DNA of 64,000 nucleotides from Palsa-661 sp035535015. GTDB taxonomy: Bacteria; Actinomycetota; Acidimicrobiia; Acidimicrobiales; UBA8190. The notes below the pieces were generated by a model, which worked only from the letters and a program-made list of their open reading frames with translations, was not told where the DNA came from and made no database searches. Positions 8,344-17,387 of this stretch are shown here, piece by piece (positions within the stretch are counted from its first letter, which is position 1; the number at the start of each line of letters is the position of its first letter). The stretch covers positions 39,250-103,249 of the forward strand of contig DATLQU010000062.1 in the NCBI GenBank assembly GCA_035535015.1. The letters run 5' to 3'. The position numbers and the translations under genes are program-made.

Positions 8344-9314
8344 CCGACCACGGATCGCACTCCACCACCAGCGCACCGGACGCCAACGGCGGCACCCGGG
8401 GCGACGAGGCCTACCCGGTCACCGCCTTCGACGACCCCCATCTGCAGCCCCTGGCCAAGAACCCCCGCCGGACCGAGCTGATGGTGGGCGTCCTGCTCCT
8501 CATCGGCGTGGCCGGTTTCGCCGCCTACGGCGGCCTCTACTGGGTGGGCGGCCAGACCCAGTGGGAAGGCGTCTTCTTGGGCGTCGGACTCTTCGGTTTC
8601 GGCTTCGGCATGTCGGCCTGGGGCAAGTACCTCCTGCCGCGCGGGCCGTTCGTCGAGGACCGCCACCCCTTCGCCTCGACCGACATCGAAGTCGAGGCCA
8701 TGACGGCCGCCGTGGTCGACCGGGGCACCATGGTCGTCCGCCGCCGAGGATTCCTGGGCGGCCTGCTGGCGGCCGGGTCGGGCATCATGGGCGTCGTTCT
8801 CGGCTTCCCCCTGCTGCGCTCGCTCGGTCCCGTCCCCAAGAAGGTCCTGGACGGCACCAACTGGACGGCCGGCAGCTACCTGGTGAACATCAACGGTCAC
8901 CGCATCCACAAAGCCGACATCGAGGTGGGCGGGGCCCTCACCGTCTTCCCCGAGCGCTTCGTCAACGACGAGAACGCCCAGGCCGTCGACCAGACCATGC
9001 TCATCCGGCCCCAGTCCACGTCGTGGCCGGCGCCGCCGGGCCGCGAGGGCTGGACCCCGGACGGCTACGTGGCCTACTCGAAGGTCTGTACCCACGCCGG
9101 CTGCCCGGTGGGGCTCTACCAGGAGCAGCTCTTCCAGTTGCTCTGCCCCTGCCACCAGTCGCTCTTCAACGTCCTCCAGGCGGGCAAGCAGGTCTTCGGG
9201 CCGGCACCGCGACCGTTGCCCCAGTTGCCCCTCATGATCGACAGCGACGGCTTCCTGCGCTCGCAGAGCGGCTACCACGAACCCATCGGCCCCGGCTTCT
9301 GGGAGCGGTCATGA
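8340..9314 (+). CDS. qcrA: Rieske iron-sulfur subunit of the bc1 complex
   Basis: 324 aa with three N-terminal transmembrane segments (around residues 40-65, 77-100 and 138-160), the actinobacterial form; most other bacteria have one. The Rieske [2Fe-2S] ligands are in CTHAGC starting near residue 250 and in CPCHQS, about 20 residues later. The third helix follows a double-arginine-like RRRGFLGG, suggesting Tat export of the cluster domain. The tatA gene at 24 kb would suit this. It overlaps both neighbours by ATGA. Confidence 0.95.
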   Translation: MTDHGSHSTTSAPDANGGTRGDEAYPVTAFDDPHLQPLAKNPRRTELMVGVLLLIGVAGFAAYGGLYWVGGQTQWEGVFLGVGLFGFGFGMSAWGKYLLPRGPFVEDRHPFASTDIEVEAMTAAVVDRGTMVVRRRGFLGGLLAAGSGIMGVVLGFPLLRSLGPVPKKVLDGTNWTAGSYLVNINGHRIHKADIEVGGALTVFPERFVNDENAQAVDQTMLIRPQSTSWPAPPGREGWTPDGYVAYSKVCTHAGCPVGLYQEQLFQLLCPCHQSLFNVLQAGKQVFGPAPRPLPQLPLMIDSDGFLRSQSGYHEPIGPGFWERS

Positions 9315-10879
9315 GCACGACGGCGCCGACGACGACGACCAACGGTTCGGCCAACGGCAAGACGGCCAAGGCGTCGACGCCGGTCGACGGCGCCGTCCGC
9401 TGGCTGGACGACCGCCTCGGTATCGCCAAGGGCGGCCGCACCCTGCTCGACAAGATCTTCCCCGACCACTGGTCGTTCCTGCTGGGCGAGATCGCCCTCT
9501 ACTCCTTCGTCATCCTGCTGGCCACCGGGGTCTTCCTGTCGCTCTACTTCGTCCCGTCGTCGGCCACGGTCATCTACCACGGCGCCTATGTGCCGTTGCG
9601 GGGGGCCAAGATGTCGGCCGCCTACGCCTCGTCGCTCGATCTCTCCTTCGCCGTCCGCAGCGGACTGGTCATCCGCCAGATGCACCACTGGGCGGCCGAC
9701 GTCTTCGTCGGGGCCATCGCCGTCCACATGGCCCGGATCTACTTCACCGGCGCCTTCCGCAAGCCGCGCGAGCTCAACTGGTTCATCGGCATCACCCTGT
9801 TGATGCTGGCCATCGTGGAGGGCTTCCTCGGCTACTCCCTGCCCGACGACCTCGTCTCGGGCACCGGCATCCGGATCGCCTACTCCATCATCTTGTCCAT
9901 CCCCGTCGTGGGCAGCTACCTGGCCACCTTCGTCTTCGGCGGCAACTTCCCCGGCAACGGCCTGATCATCCCCCGCTTCTTCATCCTCCACGTCCTCATC
10001 GTCCCGTTGGTCCTCCTCGGCCTGATCGGTGGCCACCTGGGACTGCTCGTCCGCCAGAAGCACACCCAGTTCCCCGGTCACGGCCGCACCGAGGACAACG
10101 TCGTGGGCACGCCCATGTACCCGACCTTCATCCTGAAGACGACGGGATTTCTCTTCATGGTGGCGGGCGTCCTCTGGGCCTTGGGCGGCCTGGCCCAGAT
10201 CAACCCCATCTGGCAGTTCGGTCCCTACGAGGCCACCCGGATCAGCTACGCCGTCCAGCCCGACTGGTACATGGGTTGGCTCGACGGAGCCTTGCGGATC
10301 ATGCCCAGTTGGGAGTTCACCGGCTTCGGTCACACCATCCCCTTCGTGGTGTTCCTGCCCGCCGTGCTCTTCCCCGGACTGACCTTCAACCTCTTTTATC
10401 TGTGGCCGTTCATCGAGTCGCGGGTCACCGGCAACCGCAAAGCCCACAACCTGCTCGAGCGGCCCCGTGACCGGCCGCTGCACACCGCCGTGGGCGCCGC
10501 CGGGCTGGCCTTCTACTTCATGCTCTTCTCGGCCAGCTCCACCGACGTCCTGGCCAACTTCTTCCAGATCTCGCTGAACTCGGTGTTGTGGTTCTTCCGC
10601 TTCGCCGTCTTCGTCATCCCCATCGTGGTGGGCCTGGCCACCTGGCAGATCTGCCGGGACATGGCCGGCGTGTCGGGGATCGGCAAGCGCAAGCGGGCCG
10701 TCGTCGTCACCCGCTCGGCCGCCGGCGAGTACGCCACCCACGCCGCGGAACCCCGTCCCGGTGACGGTCTGGAAGAGCTCGCCCCGACCCCGGTCCCGAC
10801 CTTCGTCGAGCCCGCACCCGAACCCGTGGGTGCCGCCGGTGAGGGCCAGGGGGTCCGGCGCATCGCGCGCGAGATCTAA
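9311..10879 (+). CDS. qcrB: Cytochrome b subunit of the bc1 complex
   Basis: 522 aa, polytopic. Heme b ligands lie in RQMHHWAADVFVGAIAVH and in the paired helix with FFILHVLIVPLVLLGLIGGH. The quinol-oxidation motif appears as PDWY (PEWY in mitochondria), as usual in actinobacteria. The C-terminus has extra helices plus an acidic, proline-rich tail of about 60 residues. Start ATG overlaps the qcrA stop. It closes the ctaE-qcrCAB operon. Confidence 0.95.
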   Translation: MSTTAPTTTTNGSANGKTAKASTPVDGAVRWLDDRLGIAKGGRTLLDKIFPDHWSFLLGEIALYSFVILLATGVFLSLYFVPSSATVIYHGAYVPLRGAKMSAAYASSLDLSFAVRSGLVIRQMHHWAADVFVGAIAVHMARIYFTGAFRKPRELNWFIGITLLMLAIVEGFLGYSLPDDLVSGTGIRIAYSIILSIPVVGSYLATFVFGGNFPGNGLIIPRFFILHVLIVPLVLLGLIGGHLGLLVRQKHTQFPGHGRTEDNVVGTPMYPTFILKTTGFLFMVAGVLWALGGLAQINPIWQFGPYEATRISYAVQPDWYMGWLDGALRIMPSWEFTGFGHTIPFVVFLPAVLFPGLTFNLFYLWPFIESRVTGNRKAHNLLERPRDRPLHTAVGAAGLAFYFMLFSASSTDVLANFFQISLNSVLWFFRFAVFVIPIVVGLATWQICRDMAGVSGIGKRKRAVVVTRSAAGEYATHAAEPRPGDGLEELAPTPVPTFVEPAPEPVGAAGEGQGVRRIAREI

Positions 10880-11113
10880 CCGCCGTGGGGCCCAGGGCCC
10901 GGGGCCCGGCCGAAGACCAGCCGAAGGACCGGGCCACGGGTCCGACTCTCGCCCGGGATCAGACCCGGCGACGTGGGCGCCCTGGTAGGGGCTCCACCGT
11001 CGTGGTCGCCCGGCGACCTTCCCGACGGGGCCCGGTCGACGTGAAGGTGGCGGCCGTCGGCGAGGACTGGTCGGGCCTGCGCTTCGTCTGGCGCCGCCAG
11101 CGGTGCCCCACGG
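10880..11113. other. Intergenic region between converging qcrB and HAD gene
   Basis: 234 nt. It opens with stacked GGGCCC words that can pair with each other and might end transcription, but there is no T run. A small open frame exists on the plus strand, with no recognisable product or ribosome site. I see no supported gene. Confidence 0.4.
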
Positions 11114-11887
11114 TCACCCCTCGGCCAGCACCGCGCCCACGTCGCTGATCCGCTCGACCACCCGCACCCCGTCGAGCACCTCGGGCGCGGGTCGGCCGTC
11201 GGCGATCCAGACGGCCGACATCCCCGCCCCCAGGGCGCCGAGGACGTCGCGTTCCCAGCTGTCACCGATCATGGTCGACCCTTTCGCCTCCGCCCCCAGC
11301 TGTTCGAGCGCGTAACCGAAGACGGCCGGGTCGGGTTTGCCCATCCCGAGCTCGCCCGAGATCACCACCGCGTCGAAGCACGGAGCCAGGCCGGTGCCCT
11401 CGAACTTGAGCCGCTGGATGTCGGCGGGACCGTTGGTCAGAAGGCCCAACGGCCGGCGGCCACTGAGCGACCGGACCAGGGCCTCGGCACCGTCCAGGAG
11501 ACTGTGGCCCCGGCGCTGGGCGGCGATGTAGGCGTCGGCCAGGCTGCCGGCCACAGCGGCATCCTCGATGCCGAGTTCGGCCAGGGCCTCGCGCCACACA
11601 CCGGACCGGTAGCCGGAGACCCAGTGCCGGAGATCGTCGAGCACGCCATGGCCGCCCTCGAAGGTGGCCCACAGCCCTTCCCACGAGGCGATGCCCAGAT
11701 CCACACAGAGCGAGAAATACGGCCCCGCCCGCCAAGCGGCCCGGGCACAGCGGAGGGCGACCTCTTCGAATTGCCGAGGATCCTGACCCGGCAGCAGGGA
11801 AGCGACCTGGCGCAACGAGCGTCGGGCCACCTCGGCTTCGACGATCAGCGTGTCGTCGAGATCGAAGATCAGGGCGCCCTCGGTCAT
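11114..11887 (-). CDS. HAD superfamily hydrolase (subfamily IA)
   Basis: 257-aa soluble phosphatase-like protein. All four HAD motifs are visible: nucleophile FDLDDT at residues 9-14, LTNGP (motif II), a lysine in GKPDPAVF (motif III), and GDSWERDVLGA (motif IV). A helical cap lies between motifs I and II, which makes it type IA (haloacid dehalogenase/phosphoglycolate phosphatase-like). The substrate cannot be told from sequence. TACGGT sits 6 nt before the ATG, suggesting leaderless transcription. Confidence 0.85.
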   Translation of the reverse strand: MTEGALIFDLDDTLIVEAEVARRSLRQVASLLPGQDPRQFEEVALRCARAAWRAGPYFSLCVDLGIASWEGLWATFEGGHGVLDDLRHWVSGYRSGVWREALAELGIEDAAVAGSLADAYIAAQRRGHSLLDGAEALVRSLSGRRPLGLLTNGPADIQRLKFEGTGLAPCFDAVVISGELGMGKPDPAVFGYALEQLGAEAKGSTMIGDSWERDVLGALGAGMSAVWIADGRPAPEVLDGVRVVERISDVGAVLAEG

Positions 11888-11893
11888 GGGATG

Positions 11894-11899
11894 ACCGTA
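11894..11899 (-). promoter_or_regulatory. Likely -10 box of the HAD gene (leaderless)
   Basis: Minus-strand TACGGT, then 6 nt, then ATG 11887. No Shine-Dalgarno sequence is present. Confidence 0.4.
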
Positions 11900-11921
11900 G
11901 CGGCGTAGCCTGAACCCGACC

Positions 11922-12933
11922 ATGCGTTCGTCGAAGAGGGTGCGTCCGGTCGCCCGGCGCTCGGTGGTGCCGTTGCTGGCCGTCGCCTCGGTCGTCGTTC
12001 TCACCCCCGATGTCGTCCACGCCGACACCCTGCCGGCCGCACCGGGCTGTCCCGTTCTCCCGGCGGCCGACGTCTGGCACGCCCCTGTCTCGACCCTTCG
12101 CGTCGATCCCTCATCGGCCACCTACGTCGCCAGCATCGGAGCCTCGTCACCGCTTCATCCCGACGTCGGCAGCGGGAAGTACCACGGCCAACCGATCGGC
12201 ATCGCCGACAACGTGGTTCGGCATCTGAGGCCACCGTTCCTGTCCGGTTCCGGTACGCGTCGGAGAGTGATCCCGGTCCGTACCCGATTCCGAAGACGGC
12301 TTTGATCGAGGCTGGTCCCCACGCCCAGGGTGACCGGCACGTTCTCGTGGTGAACGCCGGCACCTGCACGGACTTATGAGCTCTTCGCCGCCCACAAGGT
12401 CCACGGCGGCAGTTCCTGGAGAGCGGGATCGGGCGCCGTCTTCCCCCTCGGATCCGACGCCCTGCCCACCGCCGGTTTCACGGCGGCCGACGCCGCCGGT
12501 CTGCCCATCCTTGCCGGTTTGGTCCGACCCGACGAAGTGGCGGCCGGCGTCATCGACCACGCCAGCCGGGTCACCGTGCCGGCATCCGACGACACGTCCA
12601 TCTGGCCGGCCCGCCATGAGGCGGGCACGGCCGACCCAGCCCTTCCCCCCATGGGGCTGAGGCTGCGGTTGAAGGCGAGCGTCGACATCTCGACCTTCGC
12701 GGCCATGGACCAGGTCATCGGGCAGGCGCTCAAGACCTACGGGATGATCGTGGCCGACAACGGATCACCGTGGGTTCATCAGCGGCGTGCCCAGCTCCTC
12801 CTGGAACAACGACACCCTGCATGCCCTCACGCAGATCACAGGATCCGACTTCGAGGTGGTGGACGAATCGTGCCTGATGGTGAGTTCCGGGTCCGGGGCC
12901 ACCTATCCCTCCCACTGTCCCGGCGCATCGTGA
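11922..12933 (+). pseudogene. Secreted protein of unknown function, broken by three frameshifts
   Basis: The reading frame starts at ATG 11922 with a signal peptide (RSVVPLLAVASVVVLTPDVVHA) and then ASIGASSPLHPDVGSG and GQPIGI. It continues in frame +2 from about 12227 (VPVRFRYASESDPGPYPIP). It moves to a third register at 12375 (YELFAAHKVHGGSSW, later LPPMGLRLRLKAS) and again at 12775 (WFISGVPSSSWNNDTLHAL), ending at TGA 12933. Joined, these give one collinear protein of about 335 aa that looks like a secreted family common in soil bacteria, with no known activity that I can name. The shifts fit a 1-nt loss near 12226 and 1-nt gains near 12371-12374 and at 12774. Confidence 0.8.
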
Positions 12934-12973
12934 GGCGGCATCTGGGTTGACGTTTCCCGGCGATACTGGGCCC

Positions 12974-14191
12974 GTGAGCGGTCCAGGAGCGACGGGGAAC
13001 CCGTCGGCGTCAGCGCTCCCGCACGGGCTCCTTCCCCTGGTCTGCGCCGTGGTCCTGGTCGACACCGTGTTCTTCACGGCGTTGACGCCGTTGCTGCCCC
13101 ACTACGTCCATGGCCTCGGGTTGTCCAAGGCGGAGGCCGGGATCCTCGTCGCCGCTTATCCGGTGGGCACCCTGATCGGCGCTCTCCCGGGAGGTGTGGT
13201 GGCCACCCGGCTGGGCGTACGGCCCTCCGTTCTCGTGGGCCTGAGCGCCATGAGTGTCGCCACCCTCGTCTTCGGATTCAGCTCGTCGGTGCCCGTGCTC
13301 GACGCAGCCCGCTTCGTCCAGGGCGTGGCCGGCGCCTGCACCTGGGCCGGTGGCCTCGCCTGGCTGGCCGCCGCCGCTCCGGCCGATCGCCGGGGACGGG
13401 TCCTCGGCGTGGCTTTCGCCGCCGCCCTCGGAGGTGCCCTCGTCGGTCCGCTGGTGGGGGCGATCGCCAGTCGGGTGGGTACCGGCCCCGCCTTCGCCGC
13501 CGCCGGTATCGCCGGAGTGGTGTTGCTCCTGGCTGCCATGACCATGCCCCGACCCTCGGCGGGGGAGCAGCAGAGCCTGCGTCGGGCCCTGCCGGCGTTG
13601 CGCGATCCGGGCATCGCCGCCGGGATGTGGCTCACGACGCTGGCCGGTATCGCCTTCGGCGTCATCGACGTCCTGGTGCCCCTGCGGCTCAACGCACTGG
13701 GTGCCACCGCCTTCGTCATCAGCGGCGCCTTCTTGGGCGCCGCTGCCCTCGAGGCGGCTTTCTCGCCTGTGGTCGGTCGGCTCTCGGATCGCCACGGCTC
13801 GCTCGCCCCGGTACGGGTGTCCCTCGTGGTCGCCGTGGCCGTCAGTGTCGCCATCCCGTACGTCACGCCCTCCTGGCTCCTGGTGGTGGTCCTGGTGGTG
13901 GGGCTGCCGTCGTTCGGGGTCCTCTTCGTTCCGGCGTCGGCCATGATCAGCGAGGGTGCCGACCGTCGACAGCTCCACCAGGGCCTGGGCTTCGGCCTGG
14001 CCAATCTGGCCTGGGCCGCAGGCCAGGCCGTGGCCGCGGCGTCGAGCGGTGCCCTCGCCCAGGCGACGGTGGACGCCTTCCCGTTCTTCCTCCTGGCCGC
14101 CGTCTTCGCCCTCACCGCCGCCGCCGTCCGACCCGCCGGTCGGCGCCTGCTCGCCCGCTTCGGTGTGTCGGGCCGGACGTCCCCGCTCTGA
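12974..14191 (+). CDS. MFS transporter, 12 transmembrane segments
   Basis: 405-aa major facilitator protein. After LLPHYVHGLGLSKAEAGILVAAYPVGTL comes the loop 2-3 motif (GGVVATRLGVRPSV). A short central loop then leads to the second half, which repeats the signature as GRLSDRHGSLAPVR. The pattern is that of drug/proton antiporters or sugar efflux carriers; the substrate is unknown. The frame is open from a TTG at 12947, but GTG 12974 places the start nearer to the first helix. It lies 40 nt after the broken secreted-protein gene. Confidence 0.8.
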   Translation: MSGPGATGNPSASALPHGLLPLVCAVVLVDTVFFTALTPLLPHYVHGLGLSKAEAGILVAAYPVGTLIGALPGGVVATRLGVRPSVLVGLSAMSVATLVFGFSSSVPVLDAARFVQGVAGACTWAGGLAWLAAAAPADRRGRVLGVAFAAALGGALVGPLVGAIASRVGTGPAFAAAGIAGVVLLLAAMTMPRPSAGEQQSLRRALPALRDPGIAAGMWLTTLAGIAFGVIDVLVPLRLNALGATAFVISGAFLGAAALEAAFSPVVGRLSDRHGSLAPVRVSLVVAVAVSVAIPYVTPSWLLVVVLVVGLPSFGVLFVPASAMISEGADRRQLHQGLGFGLANLAWAAGQAVAAASSGALAQATVDAFPFFLLAAVFALTAAAVRPAGRRLLARFGVSGRTSPL

Positions 14192-14201
14192 CCGACCGCG
14201 G

Positions 14202-14265
14202 CCACACGGCCAGATCGCCACACGGCCAGATCGCTACACGGCCAGATCGCCACACGGCGGATCGG
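14202..14265. repeat. Four 16-bp tandem repeats between converging genes
   Basis: Units of ccacacggccagatcg at 14202, 14218, 14234 (one change) and 14250 (diverged end). They fill almost the whole gap between the MFS and DUF1345 stop codons. The unit is not a palindrome, so a simple hairpin terminator is not supported. Confidence 0.9.
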
Positions 14266-14266
14266 T

Positions 14267-14914
14267 CTACTTGAGCAGACTTCCCACCACGTTGATGGTG
14301 AGACCTACGATCACGGCGCCGAAGAGATAGGACAGCAGGGCATGGCGCAACGCCGTGGCCCGCATCTGCTTGGAGGTGAGATTGGTGTCGGACACCTGGA
14401 AGGTCATGCCCACAGTGAACGCCATGTAGGCAAAGTCGATGTAGTTCGGTGCGTCGTCCTCGTTGAAATCGATTCCCCCGGCGGTGTCGGAGTAGAAGAT
14501 GCGGGCATAGCGGAGAGTGAAGATGGTGTGGACGGCGGCCCAGGAGAAAGCCACACTGGCGACACCGATGGTGATGAAGAACGCCTTGGCGCCGCCGTGC
14601 GAATTGCCGGCCTTGAGCAGGACGAAGGCGACACCACCGAGACAGGCGACCCCGGCCGACACGAAGGCGGTGTCGGCCACGGGGACGCTCGGGTCCTCCC
14701 TCACGGCCACTACGCGCGTCTGATCCGGATCGAGGCCTCCGATGGTCGCCCATATCCACGCCAGGAACACCACCACCGTCGCGTCCCAGCCGAGCAGGCT
14801 CGCCGCCTGCCAGGCGACGCCAAAGGAAAGCACGGAGCCCACGATCAGTCCGGCGGCCACGGCGACAACGACCCGGGTGGCGGCCATGATCGTCATCATC
14901 CGGGTCGTCACCAC
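14267..14914 (-). CDS. DUF1345 family membrane protein
   Basis: 215 aa with about five transmembrane segments. The conserved region is FSWAAVHTIFTLRYARIFY followed by GGIDFNEDDAPNYIDFAYMAFTVGMTFQVSD, the hallmark of DUF1345. The function of the family is unknown. The GTG start has AGGTGA on the minus strand a few bases upstream. It converges with the MFS gene and diverges from the ArsB-like gene. Confidence 0.8.
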   Translation of the reverse strand: MVTTRMMTIMAATRVVVAVAAGLIVGSVLSFGVAWQAASLLGWDATVVVFLAWIWATIGGLDPDQTRVVAVREDPSVPVADTAFVSAGVACLGGVAFVLLKAGNSHGGAKAFFITIGVASVAFSWAAVHTIFTLRYARIFYSDTAGGIDFNEDDAPNYIDFAYMAFTVGMTFQVSDTNLTSKQMRATALRHALLSYLFGAVIVGLTINVVGSLLK

Positions 14915-14996
14915 CGAGTCACCTGATGACCCTCGATTCTCGTCGGCCGATCGGGTGGTCAGCTCCGTTCGGGTTCCTCAGGCATGCTGGCACACC

Positions 14997-16244
14997 GTGA
15001 CCGCTCCCGAGCGCCCGACAACGACGTCGGCGAGTCCTGGCCGGACCGGTGGGCAGTGGACGGGATGGGCGCTGACCGTGGTCGGTGTCGTCGGGGTGGT
15101 GGTGGCCACATCGCTCAACGCGTCGCATGCCGCGTCGGCGGCCTCTCAGGTGTGGTCGCCGTTCGTTCTGGTGGCCGGGCTTCTTCTCGTGGGACTCGTT
15201 GCCGACGAGGACGGACTCTATCTCGCCGCCGGCCGGCGGCTGGCCCGACTCGCCCCCAATGCCGTCTCTCTGTTCGCCGGAGCCGGCGTCCTGGTGGCGC
15301 TCGTGACCGCCGTGTTGAACCTCGACACCTCGGTGGTCTTTCTCACACCGGTCCTAATGTACGCGGCCCGAGCGCGCCGTCAGGGGGAGGCACCCCTGCT
15401 CTACGGATGTCTGCTTCTGTCCAACGCCGGCTCGTTACTCCTGCCGGGGTCGAACCTGACCAACCTCATCGTGGCCGGCCATCTCCACTTCTCCGGCGCC
15501 CGCTTCTTCGACCGGATGGCCCTGGCGTGGATCTGCGCCGCGGTGGTGACGGCCGTTGTCGTCGGGATCATGGAGCGTGGGTCCTTGCACACCCGCACCC
15601 CTCCGGGCGCGGTCACGGGTGGCGCCGCGATGGGCGCCACCACCGGGGCCCCCGCCGACGGCGACGGGCCGTCGGCGCCGCCCGCTCGGCCGACGACGGT
15701 CGGGCTCGGCCTCGTCGCCGTGGTGGCTGTGACCATCGTCGTCCTGGTCCTGCGGTCGCCGGCCGTCCCCGTGGCCGCCGTCGGAATCCTGGTCGTCGGC
15801 ATCAGGTCGGCCGGTGACCGGGGTCGCCGCCACCGGGCCCTCGCCGTTCTGGGCCTGCCCGTGCTGATCGGACTGTTCGGCGTGGCTGTCACCCTGGGAG
15901 CACTCGGGCGTTCCTGGTCAGGCCCGGCCACCCTCCTGTCGCATCTCGACCCATGGGGGACGGCGGCCGTAGCGGCACTGGCCAGTGTTCTCGTGAACAA
16001 CCTGCCCGCCGCGTCTCTCCTGGCTGCGCGCGTGCCCCCGCATCCGTACGCACTCCTCGTCGGTCTCGACATCGGGCCCAACCTGTTCGTCACCGGGAGC
16101 CTGGCCTGGATCCTGTGGTGGCGCGCCGCGCGCGCCGCGGGCGGACACCCGTCGATCCGCCGGGCGACGCTTCTGGGGGTTGTCTCCGTGCCCCTGTCGA
16201 TGGGCGCCGCTCTGGGCGTGTTGTCTCTCACGGGATCACACTGA
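14997..16244 (+). CDS. ArsB/NhaD-SLC13-like anion or ion transporter
   Basis: 415 aa, about 10-11 helices, with the two-fold pseudo-repeat of the ion transporter superfamily. The first re-entrant region is LNLDTSVVFLTPVLMYAARA, then NAGSLLLPGSNLTNLIV. The second is SVLVNNLPAASLLAAR followed by DIGPNLFVTGSLA. The DT..LTP and NN(L/M)P motifs are shared by ArsB and citrate/Na+ carriers. No arsR or arsC lies nearby, so arsenite export is only one possibility. Confidence 0.7.
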   Translation: MTAPERPTTTSASPGRTGGQWTGWALTVVGVVGVVVATSLNASHAASAASQVWSPFVLVAGLLLVGLVADEDGLYLAAGRRLARLAPNAVSLFAGAGVLVALVTAVLNLDTSVVFLTPVLMYAARARRQGEAPLLYGCLLLSNAGSLLLPGSNLTNLIVAGHLHFSGARFFDRMALAWICAAVVTAVVVGIMERGSLHTRTPPGAVTGGAAMGATTGAPADGDGPSAPPARPTTVGLGLVAVVAVTIVVLVLRSPAVPVAAVGILVVGIRSAGDRGRRHRALAVLGLPVLIGLFGVAVTLGALGRSWSGPATLLSHLDPWGTAAVAALASVLVNNLPAASLLAARVPPHPYALLVGLDIGPNLFVTGSLAWILWWRAARAAGGHPSIRRATLLGVVSVPLSMGAALGVLSLTGSH

Positions 16245-16355
16245 TCCTGGCGCTACCGCTCGGCCCGGCGGCAGACCATCTCGTCGGTGGACGCATCGCT
16301 TGTGGTTTCGAGGGGTGTCGGGCACAATGGCCGCCTTGTTGTCCCAGGGGAGACC

Positions 16356-16812
16356 GTGCTGACTGTCACCAATGACGATTTTCTCTGGTTCGTCGATCCC
16401 GCCCTCGACACCATGGTCGACATCGTCCGCCGCCTCGGCGACGACACGACCCGGTCCAGAGGGCGCCAATTCGCCCTACGCCGTCCTCACCCATTGCACC
16501 GGTGTCATGGAATTCTGGGGCGGCTTCATGGTGGCCGGACGCGAGATCGTCCGTGACCGCGAGGCGGAGTTCCGCGCCGAAGGTCGTGTCGTCGATCTTG
16601 TCGCCGGGGTGACCGGGGCGCGCCGGCAGCTCGAAGAGGACATCGCCGGTAGGGAACCCCTGTCTCCTCCTCGCCATGACTGTGACCCGGGTGACGAGGA
16701 CCTGCCCTGCAGCAAGACCCAAGGGGCCGTTCTCCTGCACATCCTCGAGGAGCTCCTGCGGCATCTCGGCCAGATGGAGATCTCGCGTGACGTCCTCGTC
16801 GGGCGTCTGTGA
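16356..16812 (+). pseudogene. DinB/mycothiol-dependent DUF664-like protein, frameshifted
   Basis: From GTG 16356 (with GGGGAG upstream) the frame reads VTNDDFLWFVDPALDTMVDIVRRLGDDT, a normal DinB start. Around 16450 the homologous reading passes to the next frame: EGANSPYAVLTHCTGVMEFWG and, near the end, ILEELLRHLGQMEISRD. The histidines in LTHC and RHLG would be metal ligands. One extra or two missing bases near 16450-16456 split the gene. Family members are four-helix proteins that work with mycothiol or similar thiols. Confidence 0.75.
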
Positions 16813-16894
16813 CCACGGCCTCACCCCGGTAGGACGAAAGCCCAGGTCATCGGCTACTTTGGCCGTCGGTCCCGACGACTCTGGACGCCCCTGG

Positions 16895-17371
16895 TCAGCC
16901 GTGCGGGGCGGGAAGGGTGAAGCCGACCGCCCGCAACAGAGCTCGGGTGAAGGCGCTCATCTCGTCGGCGGGGAGCTCGTCGAGGGCGAACCACCGGACT
17001 TCGGAGGTCTCGTCGTTGTCGGGCGTGGGATGGCCGCCGATGACCGTGGCGTCGAAGACGGTGGAGACGTAGGAGGTCTGGTCGCCGTTGGGATAGGTGA
17101 TGCGGAAGTCGGGACCGCCGATGACCCCGAGGATCCCGGTGAGCGTGACGCGGACGCCGGCCTCTTCTTCCGCCTCGCGCACCGCCGCATCGGCGGGGGA
17201 CTCGTCCGGTTCGACGGTGCCGCCGATGGCGGCCCACTGCCCGGTGTCGATGATCCGAACGAGCAGAACCCGGCCCGTCGGATCCCGGGGAACGACGGCC
17301 ACGCCGGGCAGGACGAGCAGTTCGTGGCCGACCAGTTCCCGGATCCGTCGGAGGTGTTCGGCGATGGCCAA
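16895..17371 (-). CDS. NUDIX hydrolase
   Basis: 158 aa. The Nudix box is complete: GGTVEPDES...AVREAEEEAGV, matching GX5EX7REUXEEXGU with the metal-binding glutamates. An N-terminal helix (HLRRIRELVGHELLVLPGVAVV) is typical of a subgroup that hydrolyses nucleoside diphosphate derivatives, but the substrate is open. The start is TTG 17371, 16 nt after the old yellow enzyme stop, so the two are probably co-transcribed. Confidence 0.85.
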   Translation of the reverse strand: MAIAEHLRRIRELVGHELLVLPGVAVVPRDPTGRVLLVRIIDTGQWAAIGGTVEPDESPADAAVREAEEEAGVRVTLTGILGVIGGPDFRITYPNGDQTSYVSTVFDATVIGGHPTPDNDETSEVRWFALDELPADEMSAFTRALLRAVGFTLPAPHG

Positions 17372-17387
17372 GAGTTGCCGACGCGCC

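Noticed and set aside
12947..12952. TTGACG as a -35 box or TTG start for the MFS gene
   Set aside because: It is only about 9 nt from the next -10-like word, too close for a promoter, and the first helix begins well after GTG 12974.
16864..16877. CGTCGG/CCGACG hairpin between the DinB gene and NUDIX gene
   Set aside because: The loop would be only 2 nt and there is no T run, so it is not a credible terminator.
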